Source of the DNA: an uncultured Clostridia bacterium
Lineage (GTDB): Bacteria; Bacillota; Clostridia; Christensenellales; Aristaeellaceae
Direction of reading: 5' to 3'
Assembly: GCA_946627565.1 (NCBI GenBank)
Contig: CAMOVR010000001.1
Span: forward strand, 33,242 to 97,241
Length of the DNA: 64,000 nt
The notes beneath the pieces are model-generated. The model was not told the DNA's origin, searched no databases, and saw only the letters and a program-made list of their open reading frames with translations. The position numbers and the translations under genes are program-made. This document shows, piece by piece, positions 9,646-18,734 of this stretch (positions are counted from its first letter, which is position 1; each line of letters begins with the position of its first letter).

Positions 9646-11919
9646 TCAATCCTCCAGTTTTGCAATGGGAGCCAGGGAAAGGGAAAACTCCCGCATGCCG
9701 TAGGCTGTAAATTCAATGCGGATACGGGCATCCGGGCCGGATCCCACCACTTCCTTGACTTCGCCGACACCGAACTTTCTGTGCTGGACATGCTCGCCGG
9801 GATGGTATTCCACGCCGGCAGCAGGCTTCTGCGTGTTGGCTGCGCTGGGTACAAAGCCCTTCTGGACACCCGGGATATCCAGAGGATTCCGGATCTTGCC
9901 CACGCCCAGGGGATCACCGGGCTGCTTGACGGTGCGGGGCTGCGGCTTCATGGGTGTGCGGGTCTGGGAAGGCGTGGCTTTTCCAAAGTGCTTGGCCCTC
10001 TGTACAGCCAGCGCATCTTCCACCAGGCGCCTGGGAATCTCATCCAGGAAACGGGAGGGCGGATTGAAGTTCGCCTGCGTATAGGACGCACGGGATTCCG
10101 CCCTGCACAGGAAGAGACGCTTCATGGCGCGGGTAATGCCCACATAGCAGAGCCTGCGTTCTTCCTCAAGACGCTCCGGGTCTTCCAGACTGCGGTAACT
10201 GGGGAAGACGTTCTCTTCCATGCCGGAGATGAACACGTTGGGGAATTCCAGGCCTTTGGAGGAATGGAGGGTCATCAGCATGACATAGTCCGGATGATCT
10301 TCCATATGGTCAATATCCGTTACCAGTGCCACATTCTCCAGATAGCTCTGCAGAGTGGCGTTTTCGTTTTCCTCCACAAAGCGCTTGACACCGGCTATCA
10401 TTTCATCGATGTTATCCACCCTGGCCTGCCCTTCATCCGACTTATCCTTTTCATAGGGCTCCTTCAGGCCGACTTTGCGGATCATGGTAACCACAAAGAC
10501 ATCCAGGGGTTCCGTTTCCTTGAGGACCAGAAGTTCATTCATCAGGGATGCGAACTCAGCCACGCATTTGCGGGGCCTGGAGGCAAGACTGGCGGGAATG
10601 TCTGTCAGGGTTGCAAACAGCGGGATATTCTTTTCCGCGGCATACTCATCAAGAATCTGTACGGTGCTGTCCCCGATGGAGCGCCGGGGCACATTGATGA
10701 TCCGGCGGAGGGACAGATCGTCGGAGGGGTTGGCCAGAACCCGGAGATAGGCCGTAATGTCCCGGATTTCCTTGCGCTCATAGAACTTTGTGCCGCCAAA
10801 AACCTTGTAGGGAATACCGGCCCGCATGAGCATTTCTTCCAGTGCGCGGGACTGGGAATTGGAACGGTACAGGATGGCAAAGGAACCGTACGGTTCTCCG
10901 TCCTTGTGGTACTGACGGATCTGGTCAGCGATCCATGCAGCCTCTTCCTTCTCGTCACAGGCGCAGTAGACGTGGATCTTTTCCCCGTCCTTTGCCTCTG
11001 TCCACAGTTTCTTCTCTTTCCGGCCTTCGTTATGGGCAATGACCTGGTTGGCCGCATCAAGAATGTTGGAGGTGGAACGGTAGTTCTGTTCCAGACGGAT
11101 AACCGTGGTGCCGGGATAATCCTTCTCAAAGTTCAGAATATTGGAGATGTCTGCGCCGCGCCAGCCGTAGATGGACTGATCGTCGTCACCCACCACGCAG
11201 ATGTTCTGGTTGTTCAGCGTCAGAAGATGTACCAGCTCGTACTGGGCCTTATTGGTATCCTGGTACTCATCCACCAGAACATACTGGAAACGTTTCCTGT
11301 AGGCTTCCAGTACGGGTTCATGTTCGACAAACAGCTCCAGGGTTTTGAGAAGGAGGTCATCAAAATCCAGTGCATTGAGGCTCTTCAGTCTCTTTTCATA
11401 TTCCACAAACACATCGTGGTACTGCTGGGAGCGGAAGTCTTTCTCCGTTTCCTTAAACCATTCATCAGGTCCCAGCAGGCGGTTTTTGGCGTCTGAAATG
11501 ACTGAACGGACTGATTTGATGGGCATGCTCTTGTCGTCGATATTCAGACGCTTGAGGATTTCCTTGATGACGGCATTCTGGTCATCATCGTCAAAGATGG
11601 TAAATGATCTGCTGTAGCCGATTTTATCGATGTCACGACGGAGAATCCTGGCACAGGATGCGTGAAAGGTGGAGATCCATGCTTCATCTGCCTGATCGCC
11701 GATCAGGGCGGTGATGCGTTCCTTCATCTCTTTGGCAGCCTTGTTTGTAAAGGTCAGGGCCAGGATATTCCTGGGGTTCACGCCATGGTCAATCAGATTG
11801 GCAACACGGTATGTCAGCGTCCGGGTCTTGCCTGAACCGGCACCTGCAAGAATAAGAACGGGTCCTTCCAGTGTCTCAGCGGCTTTACGCTGCTCAGGAT
11901 TCAGCATTGTAAGATTCAT
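9646..11919 (-). CDS. pcrA: UvrD/PcrA-type DNA helicase
   Basis: A superfamily 1A 3'-5' helicase of about 757 residues. Visible motifs include Walker A AGAGSGKTRTLTYR, Walker B LVDEYQDTN, DDDQSIYGWRGAD, EQNYRSTSNIL, LMTLHSSKGLEFPNVFI and YVGITRAM. The C-terminus (HRKFGVGEV) fits the PcrA/UvrD tail that contacts RNA polymerase. The track ORF opens at a GTG at 11967, with AGGAGG lying inside it. I chose the ATG at 11919 because homologues begin close to LNPEQRKA, though its ribosome site is weak. The true start is therefore uncertain. Roles are DNA repair and clearing of replication or transcription obstacles. Confidence 0.92.
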   Translation of the reverse strand: MNLTMLNPEQRKAAETLEGPVLILAGAGSGKTRTLTYRVANLIDHGVNPRNILALTFTNKAAKEMKERITALIGDQADEAWISTFHASCARILRRDIDKIGYSRSFTIFDDDDQNAVIKEILKRLNIDDKSMPIKSVRSVISDAKNRLLGPDEWFKETEKDFRSQQYHDVFVEYEKRLKSLNALDFDDLLLKTLELFVEHEPVLEAYRKRFQYVLVDEYQDTNKAQYELVHLLTLNNQNICVVGDDDQSIYGWRGADISNILNFEKDYPGTTVIRLEQNYRSTSNILDAANQVIAHNEGRKEKKLWTEAKDGEKIHVYCACDEKEEAAWIADQIRQYHKDGEPYGSFAILYRSNSQSRALEEMLMRAGIPYKVFGGTKFYERKEIRDITAYLRVLANPSDDLSLRRIINVPRRSIGDSTVQILDEYAAEKNIPLFATLTDIPASLASRPRKCVAEFASLMNELLVLKETEPLDVFVVTMIRKVGLKEPYEKDKSDEGQARVDNIDEMIAGVKRFVEENENATLQSYLENVALVTDIDHMEDHPDYVMLMTLHSSKGLEFPNVFISGMEENVFPSYRSLEDPERLEEERRLCYVGITRAMKRLFLCRAESRASYTQANFNPPSRFLDEIPRRLVEDALAVQRAKHFGKATPSQTRTPMKPQPRTVKQPGDPLGVGKIRNPLDIPGVQKGFVPSAANTQKPAAGVEYHPGEHVQHRKFGVGEVKEVVGSGPDARIRIEFTAYGMREFSLSLAPIAKLED

Positions 11920-12029
11920 CGTATATTTCTCGAGCGCGGAAATCCCCCGCTCTCCTCCTTTCGCCACGAAAACAGATCCATGAATGCGTTACCCTGCGGA
12001 TCTGTATAAAGAAGTGCTGTCAAGATGCG

Positions 12030-12317
12030 TTACGGTTCCTGTGTGAGCCGGCTGAGTACGGAGGCATATCCGCCCCTGCCATAGAGCAGGGCACGGTTTA
12101 CCCTGCTGATGGTTGCCGTTGATACACCTGTGATCTGTCCGATCTCCTGATATGTCTTCCTGTGCTGGAGCATGTCAGCAACCTCCAGACGCTGGGAAAG
12201 GCTTTTCAGTTCAGAGATGGTCAGCAGATCTTCAAAAAAGGCATAGGCTTCTTCCTGGGATTCCAGCGACAGAATCGCCTCCATGAGACGGTCTGTCAGG
12301 GCATTGCGATAATCCAA
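12030..12317 (-). CDS. yerC: TrpR-like DNA-binding protein YerC/YecD
   Basis: A 95-residue helical protein with a TrpR-family helix-turn-helix (TYQEIGQITGVSTATISRVNRAL). The N-terminal ALTDRLMEAILSLESQEEAYAFFEDLLT and the internal ISELKSLSQRLEVADML are diagnostic of the YerC/YecD subfamily found next to pcrA in Firmicutes. It starts at TTG with AGGAGG upstream, seven bases after the tex stop. Its targets are not known from sequence, and it is not expected to bind tryptophan as TrpR does. Confidence 0.92.
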   Translation of the reverse strand: MDYRNALTDRLMEAILSLESQEEAYAFFEDLLTISELKSLSQRLEVADMLQHRKTYQEIGQITGVSTATISRVNRALLYGRGGYASVLSRLTQEP

Positions 12318-12323
12318 GGTCCT

Positions 12324-14522
12324 TCACCTCCTGGCCGTGTTCCGCCTTTCCTGTGTACTGCGTTTGTCGGCCGCAGTACCCGGTTTGACAAGAGTAAGAG
12401 AAATACGCTGTTTCTGCACGTCCACGCTGAGGACATAGACCGTCACCACATCTCCTACGGAGACCATCTGCGAAGGATGCTTGATATACCGTCCAAACTG
12501 GGAAATGTGTACCAGACCGTCCTGATGCACACCGATGTCCACAAAGGCGCCGAAGTCCACCACATTGCGGACGGTGCCCTGCAGTTCCATACCGGGCTTC
12601 AGGTCCTTAAGCTCCATGACATCAGAACGCAGCAGCGGCGGCGGAAGCTCATCGCGGGGATCCCGGCCGGGCTTGCTCATTTCACGGACAATATCCCGCA
12701 GGGTGGGTTCACCAATTTCCAGCTCCTTTGAGAGAACATCGTAACCGGCTTCCTCCACCACGGGGATCAGCTTGCCGTTTGCCGCCTCAAGAGCATTGAT
12801 GGAGAACCTTTTGAGAAGTGCCTTAGCTGCCTTATAGCTTTCCGGATGAACCCCTGTGTTTTCAATCAGGTCCTCGGCACCCGGAATCCGCAGGAAGCCG
12901 GCACACTGTTCAAAGGCACGGGGCCCGAGCTTGGGAACTTTCTTCAGTTCGCTGCGGGTCCTGAAGGGGCCGTTTTCTTCCCTGTATTTGACAATGTTGC
13001 GAGCCACGGCATTGTTGACGCCGGCCACATGGCTGAGCAGTGCGGGACTTGCGGTATTCACATCAACCCCTACACTGTTGACGCAGTCTTCCACCACGTG
13101 GTCCAGGGCTTCATCCAGCTCGGCCTCCTTCAGGTCGTGCTGATACTGTCCAACACCGATGGCCTTCGGGTCGATCTTCACCAGCTCGGCCAGAGGGTCT
13201 TCAAGCCGTCTTGCAATGGAAATGGCAGAACGGATATTGACGTCATAGTCCGGGAACTCCTCTGCAGCCAGAGGCGATGCGGAGTATACGGATGCACCGG
13301 CTTCGGATACCATCATATAGGCGATTTTGGTTCCTTCCGGAAGTTCGTGCATGACATCCACAAAGAATTTTTCCGTTTCGCGGCTGGCGGTGCCGTTCCC
13401 GATGGCCGCCACAGTTACGCCGTATTTCCTGATGAGACTGATAATGGTCCGCTTGGACTGCTCAATGCGGCTGCCGATGGTGGGATAGACCACGGTCGTA
13501 TCCAGCACCTTGCCCGTCTCGTTTATGACAGCCACCTTGCAGCCATGGGCATAGCCCGGGTCCAGACCGATGGTGACCTGCCCCCGGACAGGGGGCGCCA
13601 TGAGAAGGGGCTTCAGATTCAGGGCGAAAACCTGTATGGCGGCTTTCTGTGCCCTGTCCGTGGCATCCGATCTCAGTTCATTTTCCAGGGAAGGTGCAAT
13701 GAGACGGCTGTAGGCGTCTTCGCATGCCTGGCTTACGTACTGGGTGGAGAGGGTTCCGCTCTGAACCAGATATTCAGCCCCAATCTCCCGCAGTGCGTGC
13801 TGCTCGTCCACACCCATGTGAACCTTCAGGAAGCCCTCCTTTTCGCCGCGGTTGATGGCCAGCACCCTGTGGCCCGGCATCGTGGCCCAGCGTTCCTGAT
13901 AGTCCTCATAATACATGCTGTAAACGCTGTCTTCATCTTTGGCCTTCTCGGTGGTAATGACAGCTTCGCGGGCATACAGCTGCTTGAGCCTGAGACGTAC
14001 CTTGGGATCATCCGAGACACGTTCGGCAATGATATCCATGGCACCCTGCAGTGCCTGTTCCGCGTTTTCCACGCCTTTTTCCGGATCGATAAACCCTTCG
14101 GCAAGTGCTTCGGGTGTGTCTGCCTTGGAGATCTGGAGGAGAATCCGGTCCGCCAGGGGTTCCAGCCCCTTTTCCTTTGCAATGGATGCCCGGGTCCGAC
14201 GCTTGGGACGGAAGGGACGGTAGATGTCTTCCAGTCTGGCCATGGTGGGCGCACCGTCGATTTCCGCCTGAAGTTCTTCCGTCCAGACCTCAAGCTTTTT
14301 CAGGCTCTCGGAGATTTCCGTCTTTCTCTGTTCCAGATTGCGCAGCGCGGACAGCCGGTCGGCAATATCACGCAGTTTCTGGTCGTCCAGTTCCCCGTGC
14401 TGTTCCTTGCGGTAGCGGGCGATGAAGGGAATGGTGCATCCTTCATCCAGCAGGGCAATAACGGCATCAATCTGCCAGGGTGCAACAGAAAACTCCTGTG
14501 CAAGTACCTGCGTTATGTTCAT
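12324..14522 (-). CDS. tex: Tex-family RNA-binding transcription accessory protein
   Basis: About 732 residues with full Tex architecture: N-terminal helical region, YqgF/RNase H-like domain (TIGLDPGYAHGCKVAVI), helix-hairpin-helix segment (VGVDVNTASPALLSHVAGVN) and a C-terminal S1 domain (GMELQGTVRNVVDFGAFVDIGVHQDGLVHIS). Tex is a nucleic-acid-binding protein linked to transcription and stress tolerance. I start at 14522 rather than 14555 because GGGAGGAG lies just upstream. It overlaps the stop of the FAD oxidoreductase gene by four bases. Confidence 0.95.
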   Translation of the reverse strand: MNITQVLAQEFSVAPWQIDAVIALLDEGCTIPFIARYRKEQHGELDDQKLRDIADRLSALRNLEQRKTEISESLKKLEVWTEELQAEIDGAPTMARLEDIYRPFRPKRRTRASIAKEKGLEPLADRILLQISKADTPEALAEGFIDPEKGVENAEQALQGAMDIIAERVSDDPKVRLRLKQLYAREAVITTEKAKDEDSVYSMYYEDYQERWATMPGHRVLAINRGEKEGFLKVHMGVDEQHALREIGAEYLVQSGTLSTQYVSQACEDAYSRLIAPSLENELRSDATDRAQKAAIQVFALNLKPLLMAPPVRGQVTIGLDPGYAHGCKVAVINETGKVLDTTVVYPTIGSRIEQSKRTIISLIRKYGVTVAAIGNGTASRETEKFFVDVMHELPEGTKIAYMMVSEAGASVYSASPLAAEEFPDYDVNIRSAISIARRLEDPLAELVKIDPKAIGVGQYQHDLKEAELDEALDHVVEDCVNSVGVDVNTASPALLSHVAGVNNAVARNIVKYREENGPFRTRSELKKVPKLGPRAFEQCAGFLRIPGAEDLIENTGVHPESYKAAKALLKRFSINALEAANGKLIPVVEEAGYDVLSKELEIGEPTLRDIVREMSKPGRDPRDELPPPLLRSDVMELKDLKPGMELQGTVRNVVDFGAFVDIGVHQDGLVHISQFGRYIKHPSQMVSVGDVVTVYVLSVDVQKQRISLTLVKPGTAADKRSTQERRNTARR

Positions 14523-15712
14523 GTATTCTCCTCCCAGGGCGCTTTGCGCCCGCATTTGGCAGCCAGAAGACCGCCGGCTGTGGCAAACATAAGATTAAAA
14601 CCGCCGCAGTCCCCGTCCACATCCAGCATTTCACCTGCTGCATAAAGCCCGGGCTCTGTGCGGGACTGCATGGTATCCGGATCAAAGCAGGACGGATCAA
14701 TGCCGCCCCGGGTAACCTGAGCATGGTCAAGCCCCTGAAGCCCCTTTACCGGAATTCTGAAATCCCCCATCACCTGTACAATGTCTCTGACACAGTGCCT
14801 GTCAATCCGCTTTTTTTCCGGCATTGCCTGACGCAGGACAGCCTGCGCAACCCTGAGGGGCAGCATGCCTGACAGCAAATGTTCGGGCTGCTTTTCTGCG
14901 CGCATGAGCAGTTCCTCCGTGAGCTCACTTTCGGAAAGCCCAAGCCCCTCATACAGGTGAAGGGATATTTCGGATCCGGGACAGTCCGCATAGGCAGAAC
15001 ACTGCAGTATGCAGACGCCGCTGAGGCCGTAGGATGTGAACAGCACTTCACCGTGTTCCTGGTGGATACACCTTCCGCCAGCCAGAACCCGTACACCTGC
15101 CCGGACCCGTATGCCGTCAAGACCGCGTATGGGTTCCAGTGCTGTCTTCAGCTGTGTCAGGGCAGGTCTGAGGGGAGATGCGGGATAACCCCGGTCCCTG
15201 AGCAGCCTGACACAGCTTCCGTCACTGCCAAGGGCTTTCTGTGCGGCGCCTCCCCCTGCAAGGAGTACACGCCTTGCAGCATGGTCACCCTCTTCGGTGT
15301 ATACATGCCATGCACCCTGCCTGTATTCCAGGCCGGAAACTGTCTGCCCTGTCCGGATGCAGCTTTCAGGCACAGCAAGGCGCAGGACATCCAGAACCGT
15401 GGCGGCCTGGCCCGTACAGGGATAGACACGGCCTTCCGCCTCCTCGCGAAGGAAAAGACCGATGGAACGCCAGAAACGTATCTGGGATGCCGGCGGCATT
15501 GCACGCAGTACCTGACGGGCAAAATCACCGCCGGAGGGGTACACGGGCTTTCTCAGGTTCATGATATTGCAGCGCCCGTTCCCGGTGGCCAGCAGTTTCT
15601 TGCCGACCCGGTCCATTCTCTCAAGAACCATGACGGTATCACCCAGCTGCTGTGCACAGGCAGCTGCCGCCAGGCCGGCGGCACCGCCGCCGACGATGAG
15701 CAGGTCAGTCAT
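14519..15712 (-). CDS. HI0933/YhiN-family FAD-dependent oxidoreductase
   Basis: A 397-residue flavoprotein with an N-terminal dinucleotide-binding fold (LLIVGGGAAGLAAAACAQQLG) followed by the family signature RVGKKLLATGNGRCNIMN. A C-terminal FAD contact (GLYAAGEMLDVDGDCGGFNLMFA) is also visible. Proteins of this group are often labelled aminoacetone oxidase or BaiN-like, but the physiological substrate is generally not established. It starts at ATG with GGGGAG upstream and overlaps tex by four bases. Confidence 0.92.
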   Translation of the reverse strand: MTDLLIVGGGAAGLAAAACAQQLGDTVMVLERMDRVGKKLLATGNGRCNIMNLRKPVYPSGGDFARQVLRAMPPASQIRFWRSIGLFLREEAEGRVYPCTGQAATVLDVLRLAVPESCIRTGQTVSGLEYRQGAWHVYTEEGDHAARRVLLAGGGAAQKALGSDGSCVRLLRDRGYPASPLRPALTQLKTALEPIRGLDGIRVRAGVRVLAGGRCIHQEHGEVLFTSYGLSGVCILQCSAYADCPGSEISLHLYEGLGLSESELTEELLMRAEKQPEHLLSGMLPLRVAQAVLRQAMPEKKRIDRHCVRDIVQVMGDFRIPVKGLQGLDHAQVTRGGIDPSCFDPDTMQSRTEPGLYAAGEMLDVDGDCGGFNLMFATAGGLLAAKCGRKAPWEENT

Positions 15713-15727
15713 GGCTCCCCTTCTTTC

Positions 15728-16519
15728 TTACGCAAGGTGGTAAATACTCCGTATCTCTTCACTTTCGTTCCCGTCCCCGTCCCGGACCATCAGAGGAGGT
15801 TCTGTGTGCAGCAGGGGTTTTGCGTTTTTCTGGGCTTCAATGAGCACCAGATTGGCAGCCCTGTCAGGTCCGGGATAAATAAGACGGAAGCGTTTCGGGG
15901 TAAGATGGACACTGTCCATCTGTTCCATGGCCTGCAGCATGCGTTCGGCAGGATAGATCATGGAAAAACGTCCGTGTCCCCTGAGCAGGCGGAATCCTTC
16001 CTGCAGCCAGGGCAGCAGACCATCCTCGCCAAGATGGCGGGCAACTGCCTTTTCAGGGGATGGATTCACCAGGGAACAGCCCGGCTGGCCAAAGGGCGGA
16101 TTACAGATAATGTGATCCGTCTTCTCATACCCAAGAACCGTATGTGCCTCCCGCACATCCATGCAGTGTACATGTATTCTGTCTGAAACATGATTGCATG
16201 CCATGGTGCGCCGGCACATATCGGCCATATCAGGCTGAATCTCAAAGGCGTCATAGCTCAGGCCCTTTCCGCGCCCAAGCAGGAGCAGCGGCAGGATTCC
16301 CGTGCCTGTGCCAAAATCCACCACCCTGTCATGGCTCCCCATCCGTGCAAAATCAGCCAGGAGGACCGCATCCATGCTGAAGCGGAAACCGGTTGTTTTC
16401 TGAAGAATTTTCATGCCTGCCAGCTGCAGGTCTTCCAGAACTTCCCCAGGCAACAGAAAGGTATCCTTATCCAAACCTTTCAGCCTCCCCTGCCGGAAAC
16501 AGAAATGATGGAAATACAT
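15728..16519 (-). CDS. tRNA1(Val) A37 N6-methyltransferase-like SAM enzyme
   Basis: A Rossmann methyltransferase with SAM motif VVDFGTGTGILPLLLL and the N6-adenine catalytic motif CNPPF. The upstream LAGMKILQKTTGFRFSMDAVLLADFA is typical of the TrmN6/YfiC family, which modifies A37 of tRNA-Val. The N-terminal 30 or so residues (FRQGRLKGLDKDTFLLP) are longer than usual. The track ORF opens at GTG 16543, but a promoter places transcription start near 16549, so I use the ATG at 16519; neither start has a good ribosome site. It is the first gene of the long minus-strand run. Confidence 0.8.
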   Translation of the reverse strand: MYFHHFCFRQGRLKGLDKDTFLLPGEVLEDLQLAGMKILQKTTGFRFSMDAVLLADFARMGSHDRVVDFGTGTGILPLLLLGRGKGLSYDAFEIQPDMADMCRRTMACNHVSDRIHVHCMDVREAHTVLGYEKTDHIICNPPFGQPGCSLVNPSPEKAVARHLGEDGLLPWLQEGFRLLRGHGRFSMIYPAERMLQAMEQMDSVHLTPKRFRLIYPGPDRAANLVLIEAQKNAKPLLHTEPPLMVRDGDGNESEEIRSIYHLA

Positions 16520-16555
16520 GTGCGGTTCCGGATTTTTGGGCACAAGTACGGTATG

Positions 16556-16584
16556 ATTTTATCACTTTTCAGCCGGTTTGTCGA
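16556..16584 (-). promoter_or_regulatory. Probable promoter for the trmN6-like gene and the following run
   Basis: On the minus strand TCGACA, a 17-base spacer and TAAAAT precede the gene. It is the only recognisable promoter I found for the long run down to scpB. The -35 differs from consensus at one base. Confidence 0.5.
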
Positions 16585-16630
16585 CTTTCCATTCTGTCAA
16601 GGTCAAAATAATAAAAACACAGAAAGCAAA

Positions 16631-16664
16631 ATGACGAAAGAGACGGAGCAATGTGCTCCGTCTC
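16631..16664 (-). terminator. Terminator after glgA
   Basis: A perfect 11-bp stem (GAGACGGAGCA / TGCTCCGTCTC) with a 3-base loop is followed on the minus strand by TTTCGTCATTTT. It closes the glycogen operon 20 bases after the glgA stop. Confidence 0.8.
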
Positions 16665-16683
16665 CCGTATGTGCATTCAGTGC

Positions 16684-18561
16684 TTATTCAGCTGCCTTGG
16701 CAGTCTTTCTGGTAGTCCTCTTTTTAGGCTTTTCTTCAGCCGGGGCTTCAGAGGCTGCTTCAGCAGGTGCTGCAGCCTTCTTTGTGGTCCTCTTCTTGGG
16801 CTTCTCTTCAGCCGGAGCTTCAGCAGAGGTCTTCTCGGCAGGCGTTTCAGCAGGTGCTGCGGCCTTCTTCGTGGTCCTCTTCTTGGGCTTCTCTTCAGCC
16901 GGAGCTTCAGCAGAGGTCTTCTCGGCAGGCGTTTCAGCAGGTGCTGCAGCCTTCTTCGTGGTCCTCTTTTTGGGCTTCTCCTCGGCCGGAGCTTCAGCAG
17001 CTTTTTCTTCGGCAGGCTTGGCAGCCTTTCTGGTGGTCTTCTTCCTGGGCTTTTCTTCGGCCGGAGCTTCCGCCACAGTTTCAGCGGGAACTTCTGCAGG
17101 TTCAGAAGGATCCTTCAGTTCCGTCTCTCCGATAATGCCGCGGTAGAGCTCAATGTAGCGGTTGGCGGAACGGGTCCAGCTGAAGTCAGTGGTCATGCCG
17201 CGCTGCTGCAGAAGCTTCCAGACATCCTTGTGCTCATGATAATACTCGGCGGCAATGCCAACCACATACAGCATGTCATGTGCATTGTAGTTGAAGAACG
17301 TGAAGCCATTGCCTTCACCGCTGTATTCATTGTAGGACAGAACCGTATCCCTCAGGCCGCCGGTCTCACGAACGATCGGGATGGTGCCGTACCGCATGGC
17401 GATCATCTGGCTCAGGCCGCAGGGCTCAAACTGGCTGGGCATGAGGAACATATCGCAGCCGGCATAGATCCGGTGTGCAAGAGAGCTGTCCATGTCAAAA
17501 CGGCAGGCAATACGTCCCGGGAAAGCATTCTGTGCCCATTCAAAGAGGTTGACATAGCGGCTTTCGCCCATGCCGAGTACCACCAGCTGGACATTCTTTT
17601 CCATCATGTCGCCCAGCACGCAGTCCACAAGGTCAAGACCCTTCTGGTTGCTCAGCCTGCCCACCATGCCGATCACCGGAATGTCCGGATCCACGGTCAG
17701 CTTCATTTCTTCCTGCAGAGCCTTTTTGCATGCGGCTTTTCCGGAGAGATCGTCGGCGCTGTAGGTGGCAGCAAGAGCCGCATCCTTGGAAGGATCATAT
17801 TCCACCACATCCAGACCGTTGAGAATGCCGTACACTTCATGCTTGCGGGCACGGAGGAGGCCGTCAAGGCGCTCGCCATAATAGGCGGTCTGAATCTCTT
17901 CAGCGTAGGAGGGGCTCACAGTGGTGATGATGTCGGAATACACAAGACCGGCTTTGAGATAGTTGGCACAGCCGAAGCATTCCAGCTTGTCATCGGTCCA
18001 GAGGCTGTCGCCCAGGCCCAGAACATCCTGCACCTCGCGGATGCCGAAGATGCCCTGATACTGGAGATTGTGAATGGTGAACATGGTTTTGATGCCGCTG
18101 AAGAAGGGCAGGTGCGCATACTGGATCTTGAGCAGTGCGGGCACCATGCCGCTCTGCCAGTCGTGTGCATGAATGACATCGGGCTGGAAGTCCAGAAGCG
18201 GAAGAGCATTGAGACATGCGCGGCAGAAGAAGCCAAACCGCTCATATTCGTCTCCGCCCAGACCGTAAATATAGGAACGGCCGAAATAGAACTTGTTGTC
18301 AATGAAATAATATACAACGCCGTCCTGCTTGAGCATTTCAATGCCGCAATACTGTTTGCGCCAGCCAAGGGTTACTTCAAAATCCAGGACATGGGTCATT
18401 TCGTTGACGTACTGTTCCGGAATCTTGGAGTACAGCGGGCACATAACCCGCACGTCATGTCCTTCCTGTGCAAGTACCGGAGCGAGGGCGCCGACCACGT
18501 CGGCAAGTCCGCCTGTTTTGATGAACGGAACACACTCGCTGGCGGTAAATAAAATCTTCAT
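16684..18561 (-). CDS. glgA: Glycogen synthase with lysine/alanine-rich repeat tail
   Basis: A 625-residue GT5 glycogen synthase that extends alpha-1,4-glucan from ADP-glucose. The catalytic part covers about residues 1-483: N-terminal KTGGLADVVGAL (ADP-glucose binding), HAHDWQSG, and the C-terminal lobe with GMVGRLSNQKGLDLV and MPSQFEPCGLSQMIAMRYG. The usual length is about 480. Residues 484-625 are an added tail of repeats of EAPAEEKPKKRTTKKAA, strongly basic and probably disordered. The tail is in frame with no sign of frameshift, and the long C-terminal reading frame is maintained through the repeats. It is the last gene of glgBCDA and has an extra internal promoter upstream. Confidence 0.95.
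   Translation of the reverse strand: MKILFTASECVPFIKTGGLADVVGALAPVLAQEGHDVRVMCPLYSKIPEQYVNEMTHVLDFEVTLGWRKQYCGIEMLKQDGVVYYFIDNKFYFGRSYIYGLGGDEYERFGFFCRACLNALPLLDFQPDVIHAHDWQSGMVPALLKIQYAHLPFFSGIKTMFTIHNLQYQGIFGIREVQDVLGLGDSLWTDDKLECFGCANYLKAGLVYSDIITTVSPSYAEEIQTAYYGERLDGLLRARKHEVYGILNGLDVVEYDPSKDAALAATYSADDLSGKAACKKALQEEMKLTVDPDIPVIGMVGRLSNQKGLDLVDCVLGDMMEKNVQLVVLGMGESRYVNLFEWAQNAFPGRIACRFDMDSSLAHRIYAGCDMFLMPSQFEPCGLSQMIAMRYGTIPIVRETGGLRDTVLSYNEYSGEGNGFTFFNYNAHDMLYVVGIAAEYYHEHKDVWKLLQQRGMTTDFSWTRSANRYIELYRGIIGETELKDPSEPAEVPAETVAEAPAEEKPRKKTTRKAAKPAEEKAAEAPAEEKPKKRTTKKAAAPAETPAEKTSAEAPAEEKPKKRTTKKAAAPAETPAEKTSAEAPAEEKPKKRTTKKAAAPAEAASEAPAEEKPKKRTTRKTAKAAE
16687..17112 (-). repeat. Tandem repeats encoding the GlgA tail (87-bp units)
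   Basis: Inside glgA, two 87-bp units at 16769-16855 and 16856-16942 differ at only two positions by eye. A third unit begins at 16943 and diverges after about 60 bases, and shorter copies flank them. At the protein level there are five copies of EAPAEEKPKKRTTKKAA-like sequence. The near identity suggests recent expansion by slippage or recombination. Confidence 0.9.
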
Positions 18562-18636
18562 GGTAATCTGCTCCTTACTGTTCGATTGACAATCCTTTAG
18601 AAGACCGGGTATTTTTCAATTCCTGATCGGAGAAGG

Positions 18637-18665
18637 ATTATAGCACGCATGAAAACATACCGCAA
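18637..18665 (-). promoter_or_regulatory. Internal promoter for glgA
   Basis: TTGCGG, a 17-base spacer and a perfect TATAAT on the minus strand lie about 75 bases upstream of the glgA start. The -35 is embedded in the downstream arm of the glgD-glgA hairpin. It would allow glgA expression separate from glgBCD. Confidence 0.55.
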
Positions 18666-18727
18666 GAAGGCGTGCCCGCCTCTGTATTTTTCAGAAAATG
18701 ATATACAGAGACAGGCACGCCTTGCGG
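18660..18727 (-). repeat. Long imperfect inverted repeat between glgD and glgA
   Basis: Arms 18660-18687 and 18703-18727 can pair over about 24 positions (CCGCAAG...GGCGTGCC...TCTGTAT) with a 15-base AT-rich loop. It starts eight bases after the glgD stop. There is no clean U-tract on either strand, so it may be a weak terminator, an mRNA-stability hairpin or an attenuator. Confidence 0.75.
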
Positions 18728-18734
18728 ATGAACA

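Noticed and set aside
12846-14645. 599-residue plus-strand ORF opposite tex
   Set aside because: Antisense shadow of a well-supported gene with full Tex domain structure.
16769-17030. Regularly spaced repeats that could suggest a CRISPR array
   Set aside because: The repeats are tandem, in frame and coding; there are no spacers and no cas genes.
16651-18552. 633-residue plus-strand ORF opposite glgA, with Ser/Gly/Arg repeats
   Set aside because: The repeats are the complement of the GlgA tail, and the frame carries no domain motif.
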